Made by a program: the position numbers and the translations under genes. DNA of 54,335 bases, taken from Segatella copri. Its GTDB lineage: Bacteria; Bacteroidota; Bacteroidia; Bacteroidales; Bacteroidaceae. The notes beneath the pieces were generated by a model. The model searched no databases and was not told where the DNA came from. It saw only the letters and a list, made by a program, of their open reading frames with translations. This document shows, one piece after another, positions 24,802 through 32,339 of this stretch. How positions within the stretch are numbered: position 1 is the first letter of the stretch; the number at the start of each line of letters is the position of its first letter. The stretch lies in assembly GCF_009495355.1 (NCBI RefSeq), contig NZ_VZAD01000007.1:1-54335 (forward strand), given 5' to 3'.

Positions 24802-25197
24802 TTATTCCTTAGTTGTAGGCATTCCTAACTTTTTCCAGTTGAGGATTCCACCCTCCATGTCAAATACTTTTAAGCCCTGCTTCTGCATTTTCATACAGGC
24901 ATGATGGCTGCGCTTGCCGCTTCGGCAGTATACATAATAGGTGTGCGACTTGTCGAGCAATTTGATACCAGCATCGAAGACCGATGTATTGAGAAAGTCG
25001 AGCTGCTGGGCTCCAGCCAAATGCTCTTCTTTGTATTCTTCGGGTGTGCGTACATCGAGAATAATGGCTGTTGTATCGGCTTTAGCCTGTTTGATAAAGG
25101 ACTGTGGAGCCAATGTGTCAATACTGTCCGATTGTGCTGAGCAGCCTGTAGTTCCAAAACTGATGGCTGTCAATAATGATAATAATATTTTCTTCAT
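24802..25197 (-). CDS. Rhodanese-domain lipoprotein
   Basis: The 131-residue protein has a lipoprotein signal (MKKILLSLLTAISFGTTGC, Cys19) and a single rhodanese domain. The domain shows ILDVRTPEEYKEEHLAGAQQLDF and the active-site loop CRSGKRS with Cys91, followed by GGILNWKKLGMP. Rhodaneses move sulfur atoms through a cysteine persulfide; as a periplasmic lipoprotein it may act in sulfur handling or redox chemistry outside the cytoplasm. The nearby metY is sulfur-related, but they are not in one operon. The gene follows the hip locus on the same strand by 72 nt and might be transcribed with it by read-through. Confidence 0.9.
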   Translation of the reverse strand: MKKILLSLLTAISFGTTGCSAQSDSIDTLAPQSFIKQAKADTTAIILDVRTPEEYKEEHLAGAQQLDFLNTSVFDAGIKLLDKSHTYYVYCRSGKRSHHACMKMQKQGLKVFDMEGGILNWKKLGMPTTKE

Positions 25198-25269
25198 TTC
25201 TTATTCTGTTTTATTTATATTCTGTTTTTGATGTATGTGGTCTGTGAGTGCAGTAGCACATCGAGATAA

Positions 25270-26211
25270 TTATCTCAACGCCATCACCCTGCTGAGAATC
25301 AGTTTCTTGTATCCTTTCTTGATGTTTTCGGGTAGGAAAGAGGCATCGATGAGGTCAAGCCATTTAACGATGGAACGACGGAACTTCTTTGCCATATTAC
25401 TGATAACCTTTTCGCTAAGTCCAGAAGCTGTCATCACTTTGATAAAATCAGACTTCTGTAACTTCCTTTTCTTGCCATTGAGTGTTAATGCTAATTCCTC
25501 CGTGTCTTCAGGCATCACAATCTTGGTAGATAGTAAATCGTAGGCAGGAGTAAGAGCATAGCCCATTTTGCGATTATTGTATAGCGAGAAGTTCTTGAGG
25601 TGCATGTCGGCATTGCCTGTTATCCACGAAAAGATGACAACTTCCCAATAGTTGACAAGGTCGAGCTGTGAAAAGGATGAATGTTTTTTGATAAGTTTGG
25701 CTATCTGCTCGTAGGAACCTTTATACTTGTATTCGGTAAGTCGTTCAGACAGCTGACACATATCCTCCATCGGTACTTTCTGTCCCTCTTCCAGACGATC
25801 TATTCTTCGAGTAATGTAGCAAAGCTCGCCATCGGCAAAGCGTATCAATCCGTGAGGAACCACTGCTATCTTGGCAGCCTCGGCAAGGTGCATTGTGAGG
25901 TCTTCTATCTCTGGCAGACAACGATATCGCTCTGTCTGTGGCTTTAGGATGTATTTCCCCCATAGTCCGACAATGGTAAATCGCGAAGGTTCATTCTTGC
26001 CTCCAGGGTTGACATCGAGCGAGAGCTTGGCTTGTACCCCTGTGAGTGTAGTTTGACTTCTGACTACTTGTTTGGCCAAATCGCCTATTTCTTTTCTAAC
26101 ATAAGGTAGGAGAGGGGCTTCCTTAGTTCCGAAAAGCTTGCGTGCACAGGCTGGATGGTAGTCCACCTGACCTACTTTTAAGGGCTTATAGCAATATAAA
26201 CATTTCTCCAT
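25270..26211 (-). CDS. hipT: HipA-like Ser/Thr kinase toxin, short HipT form with N-terminal zinc-ribbon-like motif
   Basis: The 313-residue protein has the HipA C-terminal kinase fold: glycine-rich loop TLTGVQAKLSL (residues 55-65), ATP-binding Lys90 (ILKPQ), catalytic loop GNADMHLKN (Asp202, Asn207) and metal-binding Asp225 (YDLLST). It lacks the HipA N-terminal domain, which is encoded separately upstream, as in HipBST systems. Known HipT kinases phosphorylate Trp-tRNA synthetase; the target here is not known. Residues 4-23 contain CxxC...HxxxC, a possible zinc site added in front of the kinase. The position of the HipT autophosphorylation S-x-S motif is T55-L56-T57 here. Order is hipB-hipS-hipT. 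Confidence 0.88.
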   Translation of the reverse strand: MEKCLYCYKPLKVGQVDYHPACARKLFGTKEAPLLPYVRKEIGDLAKQVVRSQTTLTGVQAKLSLDVNPGGKNEPSRFTIVGLWGKYILKPQTERYRCLPEIEDLTMHLAEAAKIAVVPHGLIRFADGELCYITRRIDRLEEGQKVPMEDMCQLSERLTEYKYKGSYEQIAKLIKKHSSFSQLDLVNYWEVVIFSWITGNADMHLKNFSLYNNRKMGYALTPAYDLLSTKIVMPEDTEELALTLNGKKRKLQKSDFIKVMTASGLSEKVISNMAKKFRRSIVKWLDLIDASFLPENIKKGYKKLILSRVMALR

Positions 26212-26250
26212 ACACGGTTGTCCTTTCTTTCTTTATTTATTGGTGGATGT

Positions 26251-26589
26251 TTACTTCATTGTGGTTTCGTTATCTTCAACAGGAATAATGCTTACTGCTC
26301 CTATACAATCTCTACAGCAAGCCAACAGGAGCGACATCCTGTCGCGCTGATTGATTTTCCAGCAGCTTTCAGCAATATTCAGCAACCACCCTTCTGGAAT
26401 CAGACCATCAAAGAAGGGGAACAACACGGTGTCGTGGTAGGGCTCTTCGGAAAGTGGGAGGGTTAAACTAACTGCCTCTGCTGTTTTTGATGCAAGATAA
26501 TTGGCATCGTATGCAAAGGTAAATCCTGTCTCATCTTCAGTCAACATTCCCACGTATTGGTCGTAGAGATATACTCTTCCTTGTTTCAT
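26251..26589 (-). CDS. hipS: HipA N-terminal-domain protein (HipS-like)
   Basis: The 112-residue protein corresponds to the HipA N-terminal subdomain alone: GRVYLYDQYVGMLTEDETGFTFAY, SLTLPLSEEPYHDTVLFPFFDGLIPEGWLL and the end LACCRDCIGAVSIIP, which in full-length HipA leads into the kinase core. In the E. coli HipBST system this separate piece (HipS) is the antitoxin that restrains HipT. The gene lies 39 nt before hipT and 96 nt after the HTH gene. That its role is the same here is inferred from order and sequence. Confidence 0.85.
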   Translation of the reverse strand: MKQGRVYLYDQYVGMLTEDETGFTFAYDANYLASKTAEAVSLTLPLSEEPYHDTVLFPFFDGLIPEGWLLNIAESCWKINQRDRMSLLLACCRDCIGAVSIIPVEDNETTMK

Positions 26590-26685
26590 ATCTTGCGTTT
26601 TTAGATGGGAGTTGTGGTTTGTCGTTTCTTTGTCATTATCATCAGAGAAATCTACTATCCTCTGGAGAATCTATGTTTATGAAAT

Positions 26686-26892
26686 TTATTCTTTTTGGAT
26701 AGGAATAGGTCCTACTTCTTGTCCGAAAAGTAAGAGAACTTGGTTTACCTTGTCGAGGCGTAGTGTTTCTTTGCCTTGCTCCAGTTCGCGTACGAATCTG
26801 AGTCCTACGCCTGCTTTGGCAGCCAGGTCGACTTGTGTCAATCCGAACTGCTTGCGCATTTCTTTTACGTATGATGATAATGTATCGCTCAT
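26686..26892 (-). CDS. hipB: HipB-like XRE-family DNA-binding antitoxin/regulator
   Basis: The 68-residue protein is a single Cro/C1-type helix-turn-helix domain (VKEMRKQFGLTQVDLAAKAGVGLRFVRELEQGK, HTH about residues 18-40) with the ending LLLFGQEVGPI, as in HipB and the related y4mF family. It probably represses its own operon by binding the TACCC-N4-GGGTA-like sites upstream, and bridges the HipS-HipT complex. First gene of the three-gene locus. The start ATG 26892 is about 90 nt after the predicted -7 box. Confidence 0.88.
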   Translation of the reverse strand: MSDTLSSYVKEMRKQFGLTQVDLAAKAGVGLRFVRELEQGKETLRLDKVNQVLLLFGQEVGPIPIQKE

Positions 26893-26926
26893 ATTCTTTG
26901 TTTCTTGGCAATTATGATACTCATTT

Positions 26927-27064
26927 TATACCCTTTCGGGTAATGTGATGAAGGAAAATGTATTATATTATACCCTTTCGGTGGCAAATATACAAAGAAT
27001 AATTGAAAATACTCCCGAAAAGGTATAATATATAATAAGTTTTAACTAATTATACCTTTTCGGG
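26927..27064. promoter_or_regulatory. hip locus operator array: four copies of TATACCYTTTCGGG
   Basis: Copies lie at 26927-26940 (+), 26969-26982 (+, last base differs), 27014-27027 (-) and 27051-27064 (+). The first reads TACCCTTTCGGGTA, a palindrome with TACCC/GGGTA arms, similar in plan to the E. coli HipB operator TATCC-N8-GGATA. The leftward -7 box at 26985-26992 lies between copies 2 and 3, as expected for autorepression. Confidence 0.82.
26985..26992 (-). promoter_or_regulatory. Probable -7 box of the hip operon
   Basis: Leftward TATATTTG fits TAnnTTTG and is framed by operator copies. Confidence 0.6.
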
Positions 27065-27163
27065 AGTAAACTATGAAATATTATTGCTTTTTGGGAATTC
27101 CATAAGAACAAGTAACATGAAGATATAATTTGAAATCAATCTCTATTCATGCTCGATTTCCTT

Positions 27164-28846
27164 CTATTCCTCTGGCTCTTGATGTTTCATCAGCGTTCCT
27201 AATTCTCTGACTTTTTTCTCAAACTCATTTCTGTCATTGATTGCGCCATTGCGTAGTTTTGCCCTATAATTATATATGGTGTTGACTGCATAGTGTAGGA
27301 ATTCTGCAATCTTTGTACTATCGTCGATGCCCAGACGAATGAGTGCAAATACTCTTACTATGGCTGAGAGTTTGTTAGGGGAGGATAGATGAATTTGGCA
27401 TTCTTCCTTCAGCAGTCCATTCAAATCCTCCACGAAGTTGGGGAAGAGGTTTAGGAATACCTTGTCGAAATTGGCGTATAGTTCTTCAAGTTCATGCTCC
27501 TTGACCTCTGAACTCTTAGTCATAGAGTAGAGTTCGTTGTACTGTTTGTTTTTTACCATCTTATTGACATTGAGGCGCATTTGGTCCAGTCTATCGATGT
27601 AGTGTGAACAAGCCCCCAGGAACTGGCCTATATATTCTTCCTTAACCCCATTCGACTCATTGAGTTTGTCGTTGGATGCTTTTAGCATACCATTGGCGGA
27701 AGATAGTTTGTTGTTGAGTTCTTCTAATTGAGTATTGGTTTTCTTCAGTTCGTTTCTTGCTTTCGACAGATACGATTTCTGCTTGTTGACATAGAATGTC
27801 AATAAAGCCAATGCAATGACCAAAAGACTCACACATATAATGGCAAAGATGAGACGATGGTTGGCCTTTTTGAGTTCTGCATGATAGTTGTGGTCTATGG
27901 TGCCAAGCACTGGAGATATCTGCCAACTGCGTATGCGAGTACAGAATTTCTTGTTGGCTTTCCACGAAAAGTTGATGTATTTGTATGAGCGTTCCACATC
28001 TTTTTCCTTGCTGAGTATCTCTGCAAGAATCCAGAGTGAAGCTTGGTCGTTGATGGCACATTTTACATCACATATAGCAGATTGTAGGAGCCAGTATTTT
28101 ACCATGTCCTCGTCTTTCAGCGAGCGGTATATTAAGTAGCGATAGTAGGCCACAATTCCATATTCGTGACTTCCTTTCTTGCACTTGCTTAATCGGATGT
28201 CGTTAATTTTAAGGGCTTCTTTCAACTTATTCTGGTTGGTTAGCAAGACCTCCTTTCTCATGAGGTAATCCTCGCTGTTAGGGGATAATATTGAAAATAA
28301 TGTATCACGATAACAGTCTTGTTTGCTGTAGAATTCTTGACTTAGCTCAGTGTCAATGTTTATATTTGTAAAGCCCAGTTCGCCATAGACGTGATAAAAG
28401 GCTATGTAATAGTCTTTCTTGTTAGAGTTATTCAAAGTTTTTTTATCGATACTTTGTAGAACATGAAGTGCCTCCGTGAAAGCTCCTGATGTTGAATATT
28501 GTAAAGCAAGTAAGCTTCTCAACTTGGTAATGTCGCTCTTCATGTTGTTTCTTTTTGCCAAGTCGATGGCTTGGTGAATATAATAAATAGAAGAGTCGCT
28601 TTGGTATGCTTTGTATTCTTCGTATAGTTTGTAATATGCGGTTAGGAGTTGTTGGGGTGTATGTCCTTGTCGGCTCTGTTTTTTGATTTTAGTGATGCGG
28701 CTTTCTTTTTGGTTGATATAGTATTGTGATTGTTTGATAGCCTGATCAAGTTGCTCGTATAAGTCTTTTATGTTTTTATTCTGAGCAAAACTTGAAGTTA
28801 GTGCAGAGAAGCACAATATATATACCAAAGATAGTATCTTTTTCAT
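27164..28846 (-). CDS. Membrane-spanning DUF6377 regulator of the adjacent PUL
   Basis: The 560-residue protein has a signal peptide (to SSFAQ), a periplasmic helical part with TPR-like repeats (about 25-325), one membrane helix ([22 protein letters not shown]), a coiled coil ([20 protein letters not shown] and on) and a cytoplasmic C-terminal segment with a helix-turn-helix-like end ([29 protein letters not shown]). This order fits the DUF6377 family found beside SusC/SusD loci. It probably senses a sugar-derived signal in the periplasm and controls the PUL, like a one-piece counterpart of hybrid two-component systems. It is transcribed from its own promoter, not from the PUL operon. Confidence 0.85.
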   Translation of the reverse strand: MKKILSLVYILCFSALTSSFAQNKNIKDLYEQLDQAIKQSQYYINQKESRITKIKKQSRQGHTPQQLLTAYYKLYEEYKAYQSDSSIYYIHQAIDLAKRNNMKSDITKLRSLLALQYSTSGAFTEALHVLQSIDKKTLNNSNKKDYYIAFYHVYGELGFTNINIDTELSQEFYSKQDCYRDTLFSILSPNSEDYLMRKEVLLTNQNKLKEALKINDIRLSKCKKGSHEYGIVAYYRYLIYRSLKDEDMVKYWLLQSAICDVKCAINDQASLWILAEILSKEKDVERSYKYINFSWKANKKFCTRIRSWQISPVLGTIDHNYHAELKKANHRLIFAIICVSLLVIALALLTFYVNKQKSYLSKARNELKKTNTQLEELNNKLSSANGMLKASNDKLNESNGVKEEYIGQFLGACSHYIDRLDQMRLNVNKMVKNKQYNELYSMTKSSEVKEHELEELYANFDKVFLNLFPNFVEDLNGLLKEECQIHLSSPNKLSAIVRVFALIRLGIDDSTKIAEFLHYAVNTIYNYRAKLRNGAINDRNEFEKKVRELGTLMKHQEPEE

Positions 28847-28920
28847 TATGTTTTGTTTGTTGTAAGATTAAAATAGATTTAAATTTAGCCTGTTCTACTG
28901 AGTAAGCGAACATTCAAATG

Positions 28921-28928
28921 CAAAGATA
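28921..28928 (-). promoter_or_regulatory. Probable -7 box of the DUF6377 regulator gene
   Basis: Leftward TATCTTTG, 75 nt before the start codon. Confidence 0.5.
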
Positions 28929-28981
28929 AGTTTTTTAGTGGATAATGCCAAATGTTTGGCATGTTTTTTCTTTTTTAATTC

Positions 28982-29004
28982 AACTTCCGTACATGTGAAA
29001 CTTC
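28982..29004 (+). repeat. 23-nt repeat, copy A of an inverted pair
   Basis: This 23-nt sequence (containing AACTTCCGTACATGTGAAAC) is found again in opposite orientation at 32124-32146 with one mismatch. The two copies bracket the glycan-binding and GH30 genes. Confidence 0.85.
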
Positions 29005-29038
29005 AGTAAATGACATCTACGGATAAGTTCATTACGAA

Positions 29039-29070
29039 AAAGGCTGTCCCAATCACTTGGAACAGCCTTC
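29039..29070 (-). terminator. Terminator of the PUL operon
   Basis: AAGGCTGT/ACAGCCTT with a C-A mismatch and a CCAA/TTGG inner stem around a 4-nt loop. Read leftward it is followed by TTTTTCG. It lies about 90 nt after the last PUL gene. Confidence 0.85.
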
Positions 29071-29156
29071 AAACAAATCAAAATACCTATATTATTCAGT
29101 TCTAAACCTAAATCTACTTTTAATTTCTTTTAGATGGGTTTACAAGTCACGTTTTT

Positions 29157-30512
29157 TTATTTCTTTTCTACTTTGAGAACAGCCTTGTCTACACCGGCAG
29201 TCAAGTCAACTGTAAGAACGTATGTCTCGCCATCCTTCAGTTCTACTCCATCTTTCAGATAAACATTGCCGTTGTCGTGACCGTTACCGTCACCGATGCC
29301 GAATACCTCGCTCTCAGTTGAGATGAGATGGCTGTTATCCTTACCCTTGAACTCAATACCCCAGTTGGCCTGACCAAAGAATTTGAAGTTTATGTCTGTA
29401 GCTCTGAGTTGCTTGCCTATGGTGAGTGTAACCTGATATACCTTATCCTTGATAGGAGTGAGACAGACATCAGAATCGGTGCCAGTCCACCAACCATGAT
29501 TTACAGCGTCCCAAGTAGGTTTGTTGATTCCTTCGTTTCCTATTATCCAAATAGCGCCAGTACCATCAGCGTTCAATGCCATAGGCTCGTTTCCATTCAT
29601 TGTCCAGATGCGGAAAGACTTATGAGTGAAGTCAGCCTGTACGGTGTATCTGCCTGTGATGGCCTTGAAGGTGTAGGTGCCATCTTCTTCTTTTTGGAAC
29701 CAATCATTGTCGTAGTACCAATCGTCTGGTAAATTGTTGCCATTGATAGTAAGATTACAGGTAGCACCTTGTTTAATATCTCCTACCCAAGTCTTGCCCG
29801 CATCAGAATCGGAAAAATCGAGACTGGTGACTGGTAAAACATCTGTAGGTCCTGCAGTATAGTTCTTGGCATCGAAAATAACGACTACATGATCAGTATT
29901 CTCTGACGAGAAGTTGAAGTTGTTGGTTTCGCCCAAATTGATGTCCTTTCCAGTACTTGAACCAAACACGAACTTGCCATCTTTGGTAGCGAAATATCCC
30001 TTAAAGTTCTTCTTTGTGTTGGGAAGGACTGTCTGATACAAGAAATTGTCAACTTCGGTCATGTCATACTTGGTTCCGTCTGCACAGATAAATTGCAAGT
30101 TTGTAAAGTGCGGACGCTTGATGTCGAATGATAACGTCTCAGTATTTGCCTTTGTCGACACATTTTGCAAAGTGAGTTGTATATCAACCTTGCCATCAGG
30201 AATGCTCTGAACGTAAGGTACTTTGAGCTTGACAAGATATTCACCCGGCTCCTTGGTACGGATAGTTGTTGCGTCTACACTCTGACCGCTGAAAAGCAAG
30301 TTGGCTTTCAAGGTAGAGAGAGCTACGCCCGCCTCATCCTTACAGTCTACTTTCACTTCTACCTCTTCGCCCATCCATACTGCTTTAGTAGGAGCGCTAT
30401 AGCTCATCACTGGATTTCCTGTAGGTGTTGGAGCTTTGTAGTCGTCTTCACTGCAAGCTGCCATTAGTGGTAGAGCGAGCAATGCTATGATATAATATTT
30501 GATATGTTTCAT
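29157..30512 (-). CDS. Surface glycan-binding lipoprotein (SusE/F-like position; DUF5125/DUF5121-like)
   Basis: The 451-residue protein has a lipoprotein signal (MKHIKYYIIALLALPLMAAC) and then beta-rich Ig-like domains with many aromatic residues. The N-terminal domain holds PVMSYSAPTKAVWMGEEVEVKVDCKDEAG; the later part has LPDDWYYDNDWF, AIWIIGNEGINKPTWDAVNHGWW and a C-terminal VLTVDLTAGVDKAVLKVEKK. Such proteins hold polysaccharide at the cell surface for the SusC/D importer. The position after susC, susD and a GH30 gene matches the binding protein of known beta-1,6-glucan loci. The DUF names are from memory and tentative. Confidence 0.8.
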   Translation of the reverse strand: MKHIKYYIIALLALPLMAACSEDDYKAPTPTGNPVMSYSAPTKAVWMGEEVEVKVDCKDEAGVALSTLKANLLFSGQSVDATTIRTKEPGEYLVKLKVPYVQSIPDGKVDIQLTLQNVSTKANTETLSFDIKRPHFTNLQFICADGTKYDMTEVDNFLYQTVLPNTKKNFKGYFATKDGKFVFGSSTGKDINLGETNNFNFSSENTDHVVVIFDAKNYTAGPTDVLPVTSLDFSDSDAGKTWVGDIKQGATCNLTINGNNLPDDWYYDNDWFQKEEDGTYTFKAITGRYTVQADFTHKSFRIWTMNGNEPMALNADGTGAIWIIGNEGINKPTWDAVNHGWWTGTDSDVCLTPIKDKVYQVTLTIGKQLRATDINFKFFGQANWGIEFKGKDNSHLISTESEVFGIGDGNGHDNGNVYLKDGVELKDGETYVLTVDLTAGVDKAVLKVEKK

Positions 30513-30555
30513 AATGGTTGTATCTATTGTTGATTAATTACTAAAATGACATTCA

Positions 30556-32103
30556 TTATTTATTCCATTTGCACGAAATAACACCATTAGCAGGTACATT
30601 GCATGTAAAGTTATGGATGCCATCGCTTAGATTGATAGATTTTGTCTCATCTCCCTCGTTGATGATAACAGCAGCAAGGCTTCCGTCAGGATTCAAAAAT
30701 TCTGCATGAGTTATCTTGCTGTCATTAATGGTACGTGAAGTAGTACCGATACGAACAGCACCAGGGGCCACCACGCTTGCCATGTGGTTGATGATGTAAT
30801 AATGAGAATTATAGCTCAACTGATTGTACCCATTCTGATTGATGTCGATGGCGCCATAGCAAGTTTGGCATCCACCATCAAGATTGGGACCCATTTTGTT
30901 GTCGAGCATCAAGTTCCAAACGAGTACGGCCTTGCAGTTTTGATTGACAGTAGCGAGTGCTACATTCTTCATATCTGCCATCAGACGTTTGCTTAAGTCG
31001 CGTCCATTATTCCATGTACCAATACTTGTTTCTGAGAAGATAAGTTCCTTGTCGGGGCGTTGGTTATGGATATCTGTCAATTCACTGTTGTTGCCACCAT
31101 AGTCATGATATGCAGCTCCAACAACCAACTCGGAACCTTCAAAATTGTCACCGATAGCATTGTAGAGTTTAATAGGATAATCTTCTTGGTCTGCTATATT
31201 GTCGTAATTGTAATTATGGTCGAAGACATATATCTTGGTTGTAAGACCACTTCTCTTGAACTCGGTAGCCAAAGCCTTTACGAAAGGAGCTTCTTCCTGC
31301 CATGGCATATATAGAGAAGCGCAGTTGGCCTTGTTCAATGGTTCATTTTGAGGACTTACAGCATAGATATTGATACCCTTTTCTTTCATCACGTTGATGA
31401 ACTTCACAAAATACTTGGCGTAGGTCTCACGGTAATCAGGGTTGAGGTGTCCGTCAGTCCAGGAGTCCTTTGGAGTCTTGGTATCGATGTCAGCAACCTT
31501 CATCCATTTAGGACAAGTCCATGGTGCTGCTATGATTTTTAAACTTGGGTTGATAGACAAGATTTCCTTTAATATAGGAATCACATAGTTGTTTTCATCG
31601 CTATAAAGTTCGAAATTACTGATAGGATCGTTCTCGCTTCCCTTTTTATCGCAATAAGTATATTCTGTACTCGAGAAATCGTTGCAGCCCAGTGAGATGC
31701 GAGCATAACTAACGCCATATCCCTCTGTAGTGGAGTAAATGCGCTTTAAGAGAGCCAGGCGAGCCTCAGGATTCATCTGCATGAGATTGTAGCAAGAAGA
31801 GTAGGTGATGGCATATCCGAAACCATCGATAGTCTGGAATTTCTTATTTTTGTCTATTTCGATGGTTGTTGGCGCCATAGATACACCATCAAAAAGTTTG
31901 GTTTCTCCCTCTGCCAAGGAATATGTGCCATCGGCTGTTGTGGTAAAAGTCTTGGCAGTTCCTTGTGTAGGTATAGGGTTGGGAACTTCGCTTGGAGTCT
32001 CAAAATCAATAGGATCTGAGAATGAATTACTATTGCTGCATGCTGTCACAGAAAATGCTGTGGCGCAGATAAACATCATAATTTTATGGTTATGGTATTT
32101 CAT
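30556..32103 (-). CDS. GH30 family glycoside hydrolase lipoprotein, probable endo-beta-1,6-glucanase
   Basis: The 515-residue protein has a lipoprotein signal (lipobox VTAC, Cys22) and a GH30 (beta/alpha)8 barrel plus beta side domain: QTIDGFGYAITYSS near the start, acid/base Glu254 in SPQNEP and nucleophile Glu358 in FSETS. The C-terminal part (GAVRIGTTSRTINDSKITHAEFLNPDGSLAAVIIN) is the usual beta domain. In Bacteroides thetaiotaomicron a GH30_3 enzyme next to SusC/D and a binding protein cuts beta-1,6-glucan (pustulan, yeast wall). The same gene order suggests the same substrate here; glucosylceramidase or xylanase subfamilies are alternatives. Probably outer-membrane anchored, facing outward. 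Confidence 0.9.
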   Translation of the reverse strand: MKYHNHKIMMFICATAFSVTACSNSNSFSDPIDFETPSEVPNPIPTQGTAKTFTTTADGTYSLAEGETKLFDGVSMAPTTIEIDKNKKFQTIDGFGYAITYSSCYNLMQMNPEARLALLKRIYSTTEGYGVSYARISLGCNDFSSTEYTYCDKKGSENDPISNFELYSDENNYVIPILKEILSINPSLKIIAAPWTCPKWMKVADIDTKTPKDSWTDGHLNPDYRETYAKYFVKFINVMKEKGINIYAVSPQNEPLNKANCASLYMPWQEEAPFVKALATEFKRSGLTTKIYVFDHNYNYDNIADQEDYPIKLYNAIGDNFEGSELVVGAAYHDYGGNNSELTDIHNQRPDKELIFSETSIGTWNNGRDLSKRLMADMKNVALATVNQNCKAVLVWNLMLDNKMGPNLDGGCQTCYGAIDINQNGYNQLSYNSHYYIINHMASVVAPGAVRIGTTSRTINDSKITHAEFLNPDGSLAAVIINEGDETKSINLSDGIHNFTCNVPANGVISCKWNK

Positions 32104-32123
32104 ATGAATAGTTCTTTTTTATT

Positions 32124-32146
32124 GAAGTTTCGCATGTACGGAAGTT
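32124..32146 (-). repeat. 23-nt repeat, copy B of an inverted pair
   Basis: This is the reverse-complement partner of 28982-29004 (22 of 23 positions). It lies just upstream of the GH30 start codon, next to an inter-cistronic stem-loop. Confidence 0.85.
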
Positions 32147-32275
32147 ATAGTAGTTAAAGAAGTTATCACTCCCTTCGGTCGTTAGAAGTTATAGCCTATA
32201 GCCTTTTTTGTTGTATATTTAGTTATAAAGCATATGGCTTTGACTTCTCTAACTTCTTTAACTTCTTTAACTTCC
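32141..32275. repeat. Inverted-repeat/GAAGTTAAA-repeat block between susD and GH30 genes
   Basis: AGTTAAAGAAGTTA at 32152-32165 is the exact reverse complement of TAACTTCTTTAACT at 32250-32263, and a second register of it lies at 32259-32272 because the 9-nt unit is tandemly repeated. It may form a large stem-loop in the mRNA between the two PUL genes. Confidence 0.8.
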
Positions 32276-32339
32276 CCTTTTGCGAAAGTTGAGTTTTTTA
32301 TATTTGAAATAATTTTATCTTCACATTTTGAGATTGTGA

